From the NCBI GenBank assembly GCA_021733645.1, contig JAHREJ010000016.1, positions 18,975-82,974 on the forward strand: a DNA stretch of 64,000 bases. Direction: 5' to 3'. Each line of letters starts with the position of its first letter. Positions within the stretch are counted from its first letter, which is position 1. A program made the translations under genes and the position numbers. Source of the stretch: Bacillus subtilis subsp. subtilis (GTDB taxonomy: Bacteria > Pseudomonadota > Gammaproteobacteria > Xanthomonadales > Xanthomonadaceae). Shown here piece by piece: positions 40,822 to 49,892 of this stretch. Under the pieces are notes generated by a model that was given only the letters and a program-made list of their open reading frames with translations, did no database searches and was not told where the DNA came from.

Positions 40822-43800
40822 ATGAACATCTCCGGCCCCTTCATCCGCCGCCCCATCGGCACCGCGCTGCTGGCCATCGGCCTGTTCGTGGTCGGCCTGT
40901 TCTGCTACCTGAAACTGGGCGTGTCGGCGCTGCCGAACATCCAGATTCCGGTGATCTTCGTGCACGCCAGCCAGTCCGGCGCCGATGCCACCACGATGGC
41001 GTCCACGGTTACCGCGCCACTGGAACGCCACCTGGGCCAGTTGCCTGGCGTGGACCAGATGCGCTCGTCCAGTTCGGAAAGCAGCTCGCTGGTGTTCATG
41101 ATCTTCCAGAGCGGGGTGGACATCGATTCGGCCGCGCTGGACGTGCAGACCGCGATCAACTCGGCCCAGGCCGACCTGCCCTCCGGGTTGGGTTCGCCGA
41201 TGTTCCAGAAGGCCAACCCGAACGATGATCCGGTCATCGCCATTGCGCTGACTTCGCAGACCCAATCGGCCGACGAGCTCTACAACGTGGCCGATTCACT
41301 GCTGGCCCAGCGCATCCGCCAGATCAGCGGCGTGTCCTCGGTGGATATCGCCGGTGCGTCCACCCCGGCGGTGCGGGTGGATGTGAACCTGCGCCTGCTC
41401 AATGCGCTCAACCTCACCCCCGATGACCTGCGCAATGCGGTGCGTGCGGCCAATGTCACCTCGCCCACCGGCTTCCTGACCGACGGCAACACCACCACCG
41501 CCATCATCGCCAACGATTCGGTCGCGCGCGCGGCCGACTTCGCCAACCTGGTCATCAAGACCCAGGACGATGGCCGGGTGATCCGCCTCAAGGACGTGGC
41601 CAACGTCTACGACGGCCAGCAGGATGCCTACCAGGCCGCCTGGTTCGACCACAAACCAGCGGTGGTGATGTATGTGTTCACCCGCGCCGGTGCCAACATC
41701 GTGGAGACCGTGGACCGGGTCAAGGCGCAGATTCCGATGCTGCGCGACTATCTGCAGCCGGGCACCACGCTCACCCCCTACTTCGACCGCACCCCCACCA
41801 TCCGCTCGTCGCTGCATGAAGTGCAGATCACCCTGCTGATCAGTCTGGCGATGGTGATCCTGACCATGGCGCTGTTCCTGCGCCGGCTGGCCCCCACGTT
41901 GATCGCCGCGGTCACCGTGCCGCTGTCGCTGGCCGGTGCGGCGCTGGTGATGTACGTGTTCGGCTTCACCTTGAACAACCTGAGCCTGCTGGCGCTGGTG
42001 ATCGCCATTGGTTTCGTGGTCGACGATGCGATCGTGGTGATCGAGAACATCATGCGCCACCTCGACGAGGGCATGCCGCGCATGCAGGCCGCGCTGACCG
42101 GCGCGCGCGAGATCGGCTTCACCATCGTGTCGATCACCGCTTCCCTGGTGGCGGTGTTCATTCCGTTGCTGTTTGCCAGCGGCATGGTCGGGGCGTTCTT
42201 CCGCGAGTTCACCGTCACCCTGGTGGCGGCGATCGTGGTGTCGATGATCGTTTCGCTGACGCTGACCCCGGCGCTGTGCAGCCGCTTCCTCAGCGCGCAT
42301 GCCGAGCCGGAGAAACCCTCGCGGATCGGCCGCTTCCTGGATGCCACCCACGACCGCATGCTGCGCGTCTATACCGTGTGCCTGGACTTCTCGCTGCGCC
42401 ACGCCCTGCTGCTTTCGCTCACCCCGATCCTGCTGATCGTGGCCACGGTAATGCTGGCCGGTGCAGTCAAGAAGGGCTCGTTCCCGCCCCAGGACACCGG
42501 CCTGATCTGGGGCCGCGCCAACTCCAGCGCGACGGTGTCCTTTGAAGACATGGTCAACCGCCAGCGCCGCATCACCGACATGCTGATGGCCGACCCGGCG
42601 GTGAAAACCGTGGGCGTGCGCCTGGGCAGCGGCCGCCAGGGCTCCAGCGCGCAGTTCAACATCGAGCTGAAGACGCGCAAAGAAGGCCGCAAGGAAACCA
42701 CCGCGCTGGCACTGGCCCGCCTGAGCGCCAAGGCCGACCGCTATCCCGACCTGCAGCTGCGCCTGCGCGCGATCCAGGACCTGCCCAGTGATGGCGGCGG
42801 CGGCAACAGCCAGGGCGCGCAGTACCGGGTGTCGCTGCAGGGCAATGACCTGGCCCAGCTGCAGGAATGGCTGCCCAAGGTGCAGGCCGCACTGAAGAAG
42901 AACCCCAAACTGCGTGATGTGGGCACCGACGTGGACACCGCCGGGCTGCGCCAGAACGTGGTGATCGACCGTGCCAAGGCCGCGCGCCTGGGCGTGTCGG
43001 TGGGTGCGATCGACGGTGCGCTGTACGGCGCTTTCGGCCAGCGCCAGATCTCTACCATCTATTCGGACATCAACCAGTACTCGGTGGTGGTCAATGCGCT
43101 GCCCGAGCAGACCGCCACCCCGCGTGCGCTGGATGAGATCCACGTGCGCGCCGGCAACGGCGAGATGATTCCGCTCACCGCCGTGGCGCACCAGGTGCCG
43201 GGGCTGGCACCGCCGCAGATCACCCACGAAAACCAGTACACCACGATGGACCTGAGCTACAACCTGGCCCCGGGCGTGAGCACCGGTGAGGGCGAAGCGA
43301 TCATCAAGGCCACCGTGGATGGCCTGCGCCTGCCCGGCGACATCCGCATCAGCGATGGCGGCGGCTTCAACGTACAGCTCAACCCCAACTCGATGTTGAT
43401 CCTGGTGCTGGCCGCGATCATCACCGTGTACCTGGTGCTGGGCATGTTGTACGAGAGCCTGGTGCACCCGGTGACGATCCTGTCCACGCTGCCGGCGGCG
43501 GGCGTGGGCGCGCTGCTGGCGTTGTTTGTGACCAACACCGAGCTGTCGGTGATCTCGATGATCGCGCTGGTGCTGTTGATCGGCATCGTCAAGAAGAACG
43601 CGATCATGATGATCGACTTCGCGGTGGTGGCCCAGCGCGAGCACGGCAAAAGCCCGCGCGACGCGGTACGCGAGGCCAGTATCGTGCGTTTCCGCCCGAT
43701 CATGATGACCACCATGGTGGCGATCCTGGCGGCGGTGCCGCTGGCGATCGGCCTGGGCGAAGGCTCTGAACTGCGTCGTCCGCTGGGCATCGCGATGATT

Positions 43801-43944
43801 GGCGGCCTGTTGTTCTCGCAGAGCCTGACCCTGCTCAGTACCCCCGCGCTGTACGTGATTTTCTCGTGCCTGCGCGAACGTTGGGTCAACCGCCGTGCGC
43901 GCCGCCGCGAGAAGAAGCTGATGAAGCAGGCTGCGCGCGCCTGA
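40822..43944 (+). CDS. smeK: RND efflux pump subunit (MdtC type)
   Basis: Second inner-membrane RND protein of the operon, 1040 residues from ATG 40822, 34 bases after smeJ. N-terminus NISGPFIRRPIGTALLAIG; TM4 relay AIGFVVDDAIVVIENIMRH carries the Asp-Asp pair; the C-terminal half repeats the fold and ends with basic residues. By analogy with MdtBC the pump is a heteromultimer exporting bile salts, novobiocin or aminoglycosides, but substrates cannot be read from sequence. A TolC-like channel must come from elsewhere in the genome. A SMAG array lies immediately after the stop. Confidence 0.93.
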   Translation: MNISGPFIRRPIGTALLAIGLFVVGLFCYLKLGVSALPNIQIPVIFVHASQSGADATTMASTVTAPLERHLGQLPGVDQMRSSSSESSSLVFMIFQSGVDIDSAALDVQTAINSAQADLPSGLGSPMFQKANPNDDPVIAIALTSQTQSADELYNVADSLLAQRIRQISGVSSVDIAGASTPAVRVDVNLRLLNALNLTPDDLRNAVRAANVTSPTGFLTDGNTTTAIIANDSVARAADFANLVIKTQDDGRVIRLKDVANVYDGQQDAYQAAWFDHKPAVVMYVFTRAGANIVETVDRVKAQIPMLRDYLQPGTTLTPYFDRTPTIRSSLHEVQITLLISLAMVILTMALFLRRLAPTLIAAVTVPLSLAGAALVMYVFGFTLNNLSLLALVIAIGFVVDDAIVVIENIMRHLDEGMPRMQAALTGAREIGFTIVSITASLVAVFIPLLFASGMVGAFFREFTVTLVAAIVVSMIVSLTLTPALCSRFLSAHAEPEKPSRIGRFLDATHDRMLRVYTVCLDFSLRHALLLSLTPILLIVATVMLAGAVKKGSFPPQDTGLIWGRANSSATVSFEDMVNRQRRITDMLMADPAVKTVGVRLGSGRQGSSAQFNIELKTRKEGRKETTALALARLSAKADRYPDLQLRLRAIQDLPSDGGGGNSQGAQYRVSLQGNDLAQLQEWLPKVQAALKKNPKLRDVGTDVDTAGLRQNVVIDRAKAARLGVSVGAIDGALYGAFGQRQISTIYSDINQYSVVVNALPEQTATPRALDEIHVRAGNGEMIPLTAVAHQVPGLAPPQITHENQYTTMDLSYNLAPGVSTGEGEAIIKATVDGLRLPGDIRISDGGGFNVQLNPNSMLILVLAAIITVYLVLGMLYESLVHPVTILSTLPAAGVGALLALFVTNTELSVISMIALVLLIGIVKKNAIMMIDFAVVAQREHGKSPRDAVREASIVRFRPIMMTTMVAILAAVPLAIGLGEGSELRRPLGIAMIGGLLFSQSLTLLSTPALYVIFSCLRERWVNRRARRREKKLMKQAARA

Positions 43945-43958
43945 TTGCCGCGAAAGGC

Positions 43959-44128
43959 AGCCGAGCATGGCTCGGCTCTACCGGAGGCAATCGAGCAGCC
44001 GAGCATGGCTCGGCTCTACCGGGCAATCGAGCGGCCGAGCATGGCTCGGCTCTACCGGGGCAATCGAGCCGCCGAGCATGGCTCGGCTCTACCGGGCAAT
44101 CGAGCCGCCGGGCCTGGCTCGGTTCTGC
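43959..44128. repeat. array of five SMAG palindromes
   Basis: Five 23-base units, AGCCGAGCATGGCTCGGCTC followed by TAC, start near 43959, 43997, 44033, 44070 and 44106 (the last degenerate). Each complements to GTAG plus a hairpin. Units are 36-38 bases apart, with spacers like CGGGCAATCGAG. They fill the gap between smeK and the FUSC gene and could stabilise or end the operon transcript. Confidence 0.92.
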
Positions 44129-44234
44129 CCGCATCTGCGTTGCGCATCGGCGCACTGTCCAGGGTCGGTGCGGGTGAGGCTGTCCCCTTCACCCCCCACC
44201 GGCAATAATGGGCTGCCCCGCATACCGAGCCCGC

Positions 44235-46412
44235 ATGTCCGCCCGAGAATCCCGCCTGAGCCGCCTGTGGGCGCATGAGAAGGCCAGCTATGGCCTGCGG
44301 GTATTCATTGCGCTGTCGGTGGCTATGGGCGTGTGTTGGCACCTGGACCAGCTGCCCGCGCTGCCGGGCGTGTTCCTGGGCATCATCGCCAGCGCCATTG
44401 CCGAAACCGACGACAACTGGTGGGGCCGGACCAAATCGGTCGCGCTGTCGCTGCTGTGCTTCGTGGCCGCCGCCGCCGCAGTGGTCGAACTGTTCGCCTG
44501 GCCGTGGCTGTTCATCGCCGCCCTGGCCGTGTCCACCTTCGGCCTCACCCTGCTCGGCGCCCTCGGCGAGCGCTACGCCTCCATTGCCCAGGCCACCGTC
44601 ACCCTGGCCATCTACACCATGATCGGGCTGGAGCAGCACGGCGCCAGCGACCGCGCCCAGGCCTTCACCGCCGTCAGCCACCTGCTGGCCGGCGCCCTCT
44701 GGTACGGCCTGCTGTCCATCCTCTGGACGGCCCTGTTCGCCAACCGCCCGGTACGCGAACGCATCGCGCGCCTGTACCTGGAGCTGGGCCGCTACCTGCA
44801 GCTCAAGGCCGACCTGTTCGAACCCATCCGCGACGCCGACGTGCAGAAGCGCCAGCTGGCCCTGGCCGAGCAGAACCGCCGCGTGGTCGATGCGCTCAAT
44901 ATTGCCAAGGTCGCCATCCTGGCCCGTTTCGGTCGCTCCGGCCGGCCCGGCGTGCAGTCCGGCCTGTACCTGCGCCTGTACTACATGGCCCAGGATTTCC
45001 ATGAACGCGCCAGTTCCTCCCATTATCCCTACGGCGCGCTGACGGACGCGTTCTTCCACAGCGACGTGCTGTACCGCTGCCAGCGCCTGCTTGCGCTGCA
45101 GGGCGAAGCCTGCGCCAACCTGGGCCTGGCCATCCGCCTGCGCCGCCCCTTCCAGTACGGCGAGCGCACCAAGCAGGCCACCGCCGACCTGACCGACTCG
45201 CTCACCTGGCTGCGTGCCCAGCACAACCCCCAATGGCAGCGCCTGCTGTCTTCGCTGGAACTGCTCGGCAACAACCTGCAGAGCATCGAGCGGCGTCTGT
45301 CCGAGGCGGAAAAATCCGAATCCACGCTGGACAATGTCGACACCCGCCTGCGCGACACCAACCCGCATACCCTGCGCGAGATGGGCGTGCGCATCCGCCA
45401 GCAGCTCACCCCCGGCTCGGTGCTGTTCCGCCACGGCCTGCGCATGGCGCTGGCGCTGGTCGTCGGCTTTGCCGCCATCCGCCTGTTCAACGCCCAGAAC
45501 GGCTCCTGGGTGCTGCTCACCATCGTGTTCGTGTGCCGCCCGCATTTCGGGGCCACCCGCCAGCGGCTGGCGCAGCGCATCGCCGGCACCCTGATCGGCC
45601 TGGTGCTGACCTGGGCGCTGATGCAGCTGTTCCAGGACCTGCGCATCGAACTGCTGATCGCCCTGCTGTCGGCCCTGCTGTTCTTCTTCACCCGCAGCGA
45701 CCGCTATCTGGTGGCCTCGGCGGCCATCACGGTGATGGCACTGACCTGCTTCAACCTGATCGGCGATGGCTTCCTGCTGATCTGGCCGCGCCTGGTGGAC
45801 ACCCTGCTCGGCTGCGCGATCGCCGCGGCCGCCGCGTTCCTGATCCTGCCCGACTGGCAGGGCCGCCGCCTGAACCTGGTGATGGCGCGCGTGCTGGCCA
45901 ACTGCGCACGCTACCTGGATGCGGTGCTGGGCCAGTACGGCAGCGGCATGCAGGACGACCTGGCCTACCGTATCGCCCGCCGCGACATGCACAACGCCGA
46001 TGCCGCCCTGTCCACCGCGCTGTCGAACATGCTGCGCGAACCGGGCCACGTGCGCCGCAACCTGGATGCCGGGTTCCGCTTCCTGGCCTTGTCCAACACC
46101 CTGCTGGGCCATCTGTCGGCGCTGGGCGCGCATCGCACGCAGCTGGACAGCTACGCGCAGGACCCGCAGGCGCTGGCCGGCGGCGAACGCGTGGAGCAGG
46201 CCATGCAGCAGATCGCCGCTGCGCTGGAGCAGCGTCAACCGCTGGACGACGCCGACAACGACGGCGACCGCGCCCTGGCCGAGCAACTGGAGCAGGTCAG
46301 CGATGACATGCCGCCCAAGCTGCAGCTGATCCGCACCCAGATGGGCCTGATGCTGCGCCTGCTGCCCAAGTTGCGCGGCGCCGCCAACGAAGCGGCGCGT
46401 ACGCTGCGTTGA
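44235..46412 (+). CDS. yccS: YccS/YhfK-type FUSC family membrane protein
   Basis: 725 residues from ATG 44235 (longer frame to 44208 is less likely). Two sets of membrane helices, N-terminal (about 20-165) and central (about 405-545), each followed by a long cytoplasmic helical part, as in YccS. Family motifs: FLGIIASAIAETDDNWWGR, LGERYASIAQATVTLAIYT in the first half, and FRHGLRMALALVVGF, WVLLTIVFVCRPHFGATRQR, R-x-x-G-T-L-I-G in the second. FUSC proteins are thought to export aromatic acids or similar compounds; YccS itself is uncharacterised. A FUSC gene beside an RND operon suggests an envelope detoxification cluster. Confidence 0.9.
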   Translation: MSARESRLSRLWAHEKASYGLRVFIALSVAMGVCWHLDQLPALPGVFLGIIASAIAETDDNWWGRTKSVALSLLCFVAAAAAVVELFAWPWLFIAALAVSTFGLTLLGALGERYASIAQATVTLAIYTMIGLEQHGASDRAQAFTAVSHLLAGALWYGLLSILWTALFANRPVRERIARLYLELGRYLQLKADLFEPIRDADVQKRQLALAEQNRRVVDALNIAKVAILARFGRSGRPGVQSGLYLRLYYMAQDFHERASSSHYPYGALTDAFFHSDVLYRCQRLLALQGEACANLGLAIRLRRPFQYGERTKQATADLTDSLTWLRAQHNPQWQRLLSSLELLGNNLQSIERRLSEAEKSESTLDNVDTRLRDTNPHTLREMGVRIRQQLTPGSVLFRHGLRMALALVVGFAAIRLFNAQNGSWVLLTIVFVCRPHFGATRQRLAQRIAGTLIGLVLTWALMQLFQDLRIELLIALLSALLFFFTRSDRYLVASAAITVMALTCFNLIGDGFLLIWPRLVDTLLGCAIAAAAAFLILPDWQGRRLNLVMARVLANCARYLDAVLGQYGSGMQDDLAYRIARRDMHNADAALSTALSNMLREPGHVRRNLDAGFRFLALSNTLLGHLSALGAHRTQLDSYAQDPQALAGGERVEQAMQQIAAALEQRQPLDDADNDGDRALAEQLEQVSDDMPPKLQLIRTQMGLMLRLLPKLRGAANEAARTLR

Positions 46413-46555
46413 GCGGGTCCGGGCGCACTGCAGCGTTGCGGCGCCGGCACTGGTAAGGCGGCGTGCGCAGCCCGATCTGTGGGTAACGCCTGTTGCACGT
46501 GCCCACCACCGGTGGCCGGGCACACTCCAGGCGCCCTCCCCTACAAGGATTCGCC

Positions 46556-47350
46556 ATGCACCTGGATCTCTCCGGCAAGACCGCGCTGGTCACCGCCTCC
46601 ACCGCCGGCATCGGCCACGGTATTGCCCGCGGGCTGGCCGCCGCCGGCGCGCAGGTGGTCGTCAATGGCCGCAGCCAGGCCTCGGTCGACAAAGCACTGG
46701 CCGCGCTGCGCCTGGCCCTGCCCGAGGCCCGCCTGATCGGCGTCGCGGCCGACCTCTCCGATGCCGCCGGCGTGGACGCCCTGCTGGCTGCCCTGCCGGC
46801 CATCGACATCCTGGTCAACAACGCCGGCATTTTCGGGCCGCAGGACTTCTTCGATACCGATGACGCCACCTGGGAGCAGTACTGGCAGACCAACGTGATG
46901 TCCGGGGTGCGGCTGTCACGCGCGCTGCTGCCGGGCATGGTCGACCGGGGCTGGGGCCGGGTACTGTTCCTGTCCTCCGAATCGGCGCGCAACATCCCGG
47001 CCGACATGATCCACTACGGGGTGTCCAAGACCGCCCTGCTCGGCCTGTCGCGCGGATTGGCCAAACGCGTTGCCGGCAGCGGCGTCACCGTCAACGCGGT
47101 GCTGCCCGGCCCCACCCTGTCCGACGGTTTCGCGGCGATGATGGAAGACGAACGCACGCGCACCGGGCAGACGCTGGAAGCGATCGGCCGCGCCTTCGTC
47201 ATGGCCAACCGGCCAACCTCGGTGATCCAGCGCGCGGCCACGGTGGAGGAAGTGGCCAACATGGTGGTCTACCTGGCCTCCCCCCAGGCCTCGGCCACCT
47301 CCGGCGCGGCATTGCGGGTGGACGGCGGCGTGGTCGACGACATCGTCTGA
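46556..47350 (+). CDS. Short-chain dehydrogenase/reductase
   Basis: 264-residue classical SDR from ATG 46556. Cofactor motif TASTAGIG (13-20; the usual Gly after Thr is Ala), NNAG (88-91), and catalytic Ser140/141, Tyr154 and Lys158 in HYGVSK. The C-terminus ends in LRVDGGVVDDI as in the 3-ketoacyl-ACP reductase-like subgroup. The Arg in NGRS after beta-2 suggests NADP(H). No pathway partner is adjacent, so the substrate is unknown. Confidence 0.92.
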   Translation: MHLDLSGKTALVTASTAGIGHGIARGLAAAGAQVVVNGRSQASVDKALAALRLALPEARLIGVAADLSDAAGVDALLAALPAIDILVNNAGIFGPQDFFDTDDATWEQYWQTNVMSGVRLSRALLPGMVDRGWGRVLFLSSESARNIPADMIHYGVSKTALLGLSRGLAKRVAGSGVTVNAVLPGPTLSDGFAAMMEDERTRTGQTLEAIGRAFVMANRPTSVIQRAATVEEVANMVVYLASPQASATSGAALRVDGGVVDDIV

Positions 47351-47376
47351 CCCCGCGCGACAGCGCCGGGGCCGTC

Positions 47377-47399
47377 AGCGGGGCACAGCCCCGCTCTAC
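47377..47399 (-). repeat. single SMAG palindrome
   Basis: AGCGGGGCACAGCCCCGCTC plus TAC; on the minus strand GTAG followed by a 7-8 bp GC stem. It lies between the SDR and the MFS-acyltransferase gene, 47 bases before the latter's ATG. Confidence 0.8.
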
Positions 47400-47445
47400 G
47401 GCAACGGCGACAGTGCTAGGCTGCGCCGGTTCGCAAGGAGTTTCC

Positions 47446-49335
47446 ATGTCCGGCCACAGCCAGTTCGCCCTGCTCAAACAGCGTCGCTTCCTGCCGTTCT
47501 TCATCGTCCAGGCGCTGGGTGCGTTCAACGACAACATCTACCGGCAGGCGATCATCGGCCTGCTGTTCTTCCTCGGCACGCCGATCGAAGAGCGCTCGCT
47601 GTACACCAACCTGGCCCCGGCGATCTTCATCCTGCCCTACTTCCTGTTTTCGGCCCTGGCCGGGCAGATTGCCGAGAAGCTGGAGAAATCGCGCCTGATC
47701 GTGATCACCACCAGCATGGAGATCGTGATCATGTCGCTGGCCGCGGTCGGCTTCCTTACCGAGAGCATGCCGGTGCTGCTGGTGGCGTTGTTCTGCACCG
47801 GCATGCAGTCCACCCTGTTCGGTCCGGTGAAGTACTCGGTACTGCCCTCCATCCTCAAGCCCGAAGAACTCACCGGTGGCAATGGGCTGGTCGAGATGGG
47901 GACCTCGCTGTCGATCTTGACCGGCATGATCGCCGGCGGCCTGATCTTCCAGCTGGCCGGCAGCCAAGGGCCGATCGTGGCCGCCACTGCGGTGATCGCG
48001 CTGGCCGTGGTCGGCAACCTCACCGCGCGGCTGATTCCCAAGGTCGACGCCGGCGCGCCGGATCTGAAGATCAACCTGAATCCGCTGCCCGAATCACTGG
48101 CCGTGCTGCGCATGGCCAAGAAGCAGAAGGCGGTCAGCAACGCCATCCTCGGGGTGTCCTGGTTCTGGTTCGTCGGCACCATGCTCACCTCGCAGCTGCC
48201 CACCTATGCCGAGGTCAACCTGGGCGGCGGCTCCACGCTGTACATCTTCGCGCTGGCGTTGTTCTCCATCGGCACCGGCACCGGCTCGCTGTTGTGCGAA
48301 AAGCTGTCCGGGCGCACCGTCGAAATCGGCCTGGTGCCGCTGGGTGCGTTCGGCATGACCGCCTTCATGCTCGACCTGTACTTCGCCCGCGCCGGCGAAT
48401 CGGCCGCGGCCGGGATGTCGATCCTGCAGTTCGTGCAGCACGACGGCAGCGTGCGCATCATCATCGACCTGATCGGCATCGGCCTGTTCACCGGCTTCTT
48501 CGTGGTGCCGTTGTTCGCCCTGATCCAGAGCCGCACGCCGAAGTCGGAAATGTCACGCGTGTTCGCCGCGCTGAACATCCAGAACTCCGGCTTCATCGTG
48601 CTGGCGGCGATGCTGGGCCTGCTGACCCAGCGCCTGCTCGGCTGGACCATTCCGCAGTTGTTCCTGGCGTTGGCCATTGCCAATGCGGTGGTGGCGATCT
48701 ACATCTTCACCATCGTCCCCGAATTCCTGATGCGCTTCCTCAGCTGGGTGATGGTGCGCGGCCTGTACCGGCTGCGCCTGCATGGCATTGAAAACAACGT
48801 GCCCGACGAGGGCGCGGCGTTGATCGTCTGCAACCACGTCAGCTACATGGACGCGCTGATCCTGTCGGCCACCATCCCGCGCCCGGTGCGGTTTGTCATG
48901 TACTACAAGATCTTCAACATTCCAGTGATGCGCTGGATCTTCCGTACCGCCAAGGCGATTCCGATCGCCGGCGCACGCGAAAATCCGGCATTGATGCAGG
49001 CGGCCTTCGACGAGGTGGACAAGGCGCTGGCCGATGGCGAACTGGTATGCATCTTCCCGGAAGGCGCGCTTACCGGCGACGGCGAAATGGCCGCGTTCAA
49101 ATCCGGGGTAGAGAAGATTCTCGAACGGCGCCCGGTACCGGTGGTGCCGATGGCGCTGCGCGGCATGTGGGCCAGCATGTGGAGCCGCCGCGATACCCGG
49201 CTGGGCCGCATGCGCGTGCCGCGTCGCTTCCGTGCGCATGTTGAAGTGGCTGCCGCGCCGGCGCTTCCTGGCCAGGGGGCCACGGCCGAAGGGCTTGAGC
49301 AGCAGGTGCGGCAGCTTCGCGGTGAAAACGGCTGA
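47446..49335 (+). CDS. LplT-like MFS fused to PlsC-like acyltransferase
   Basis: 629 residues from ATG 47446 (AAGGAG 5 bases upstream). The first ~420 residues are a 12-helix MFS transporter like the lysophospholipid flippase LplT (FFIVQALGAFNDNIYRQA, LFSALAGQIAEKLEKS, STLFGPVKYSVLP, LTGGNGLVEMGT). The last ~200 residues are a glycerolipid acyltransferase: NHVSYMDALIL (H-x4-D), FPEGALTGDGEM and VPMALRGMW. In E. coli lplT and aas are separate and Aas also has an acyl-ACP synthetase domain, absent here. The likely job is import and re-acylation of lysophospholipids at the inner membrane. Confidence 0.9.
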   Translation: MSGHSQFALLKQRRFLPFFIVQALGAFNDNIYRQAIIGLLFFLGTPIEERSLYTNLAPAIFILPYFLFSALAGQIAEKLEKSRLIVITTSMEIVIMSLAAVGFLTESMPVLLVALFCTGMQSTLFGPVKYSVLPSILKPEELTGGNGLVEMGTSLSILTGMIAGGLIFQLAGSQGPIVAATAVIALAVVGNLTARLIPKVDAGAPDLKINLNPLPESLAVLRMAKKQKAVSNAILGVSWFWFVGTMLTSQLPTYAEVNLGGGSTLYIFALALFSIGTGTGSLLCEKLSGRTVEIGLVPLGAFGMTAFMLDLYFARAGESAAAGMSILQFVQHDGSVRIIIDLIGIGLFTGFFVVPLFALIQSRTPKSEMSRVFAALNIQNSGFIVLAAMLGLLTQRLLGWTIPQLFLALAIANAVVAIYIFTIVPEFLMRFLSWVMVRGLYRLRLHGIENNVPDEGAALIVCNHVSYMDALILSATIPRPVRFVMYYKIFNIPVMRWIFRTAKAIPIAGARENPALMQAAFDEVDKALADGELVCIFPEGALTGDGEMAAFKSGVEKILERRPVPVVPMALRGMWASMWSRRDTRLGRMRVPRRFRAHVEVAAAPALPGQGATAEGLEQQVRQLRGENG

Positions 49336-49350
49336 GACCTAGTCCCGTCT

Positions 49351-49370
49351 GGATGTAAACGCATACATCC
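49351..49370. promoter_or_regulatory. LacI-operator-like palindrome
   Basis: GGATGTA (49351-49357) and TACATCC (49364-49370) flank AACGCA; the core TGTAAACGCATACA resembles the LacI-family operator pattern TGTAAACG-TTTACA. TAAATT follows at 49384-49389 and could be a -10 for the dispanin gene. Candidate only. Confidence 0.4.
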
Positions 49371-49549
49371 GGGCGTCCATCGGGTAAATTAGCGCCGGGG
49401 AAGTCCGATCCGCGCAGGCCAGCGCGGGCTGCGGCAGACAATCATGCTTACCGTTTGTTGCACCGATCGATGACGTTGCCACTGTGTGTGCGTGTGCTTC
49501 ACCCTGTTCCACGCCCGTCAAATCCACCCAAGAAAATGGAGTTTTTCAG

Positions 49550-49828
49550 ATGAACACCACTGCCGCACAAATCCCGAACCACCTGGTCTGGGCCATTCTG
49601 GCCACCCTGTTCTGCTGCCTGCCGGGCGGCATCGTGTCGATCGTGTACGCCGCCCAGGTCAACGGCAAGATCGCCGCGGGTGACCTTGCCGGTGCGCGCG
49701 ACTCGTCGGACAAGGCCAAGAAGTGGGCCATGTGGTCGGCCATTGCCGGCGTCATCGTGGCCGTGCTTTACATCGTGCTGGTGATGGCGATGGGCGGCCT
49801 GGGCGCGCTGAGCAACAGCGGCTACTGA
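49550..49828 (+). CDS. CD225/dispanin family membrane protein (92 aa)
   Basis: Small two-helix membrane protein from ATG 49550 (GGAG 8 bases upstream). Helix 1 with the family motif LFCCLPGGIVSIVYAAQV, a short cytoplasmic loop rich in Ala/Lys (GDLAGARDSSDKAKKW) and helix 2 VLYIVLVMAMGG. The family includes eukaryotic IFITMs; bacterial members are mostly uncharacterised. A longer upstream frame to 49484 lacks homology. A DUF2752 gene follows at 64 bases, a pairing also seen elsewhere in bacteria. Confidence 0.9.
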   Translation: MNTTAAQIPNHLVWAILATLFCCLPGGIVSIVYAAQVNGKIAAGDLAGARDSSDKAKKWAMWSAIAGVIVAVLYIVLVMAMGGLGALSNSGY

Positions 49829-49892
49829 TCAGCACCGGGACGGCCTGGCCAGGCAACCGTCATGGGTTGCCTGGCCGGGCCGTTCGCTCCTC

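Noticed and set aside
37410..40877. 1155-codon minus-strand frame opposite smeI/smeJ
   Set aside because: Long antisense frame caused by high GC at third positions; His/Gln/Arg-rich with no domain, while the plus strand encodes a clear RND protein.
43959..44128. CRISPR-like periodicity
   Set aside because: Repeats are ~23-base palindromes with near-identical ~14-base spacers, and no cas genes are present; they are SMAG/REP elements.
44052..46523. 823-codon minus-strand frame opposite the FUSC gene
   Set aside because: Antisense shadow that also runs through the SMAG array.
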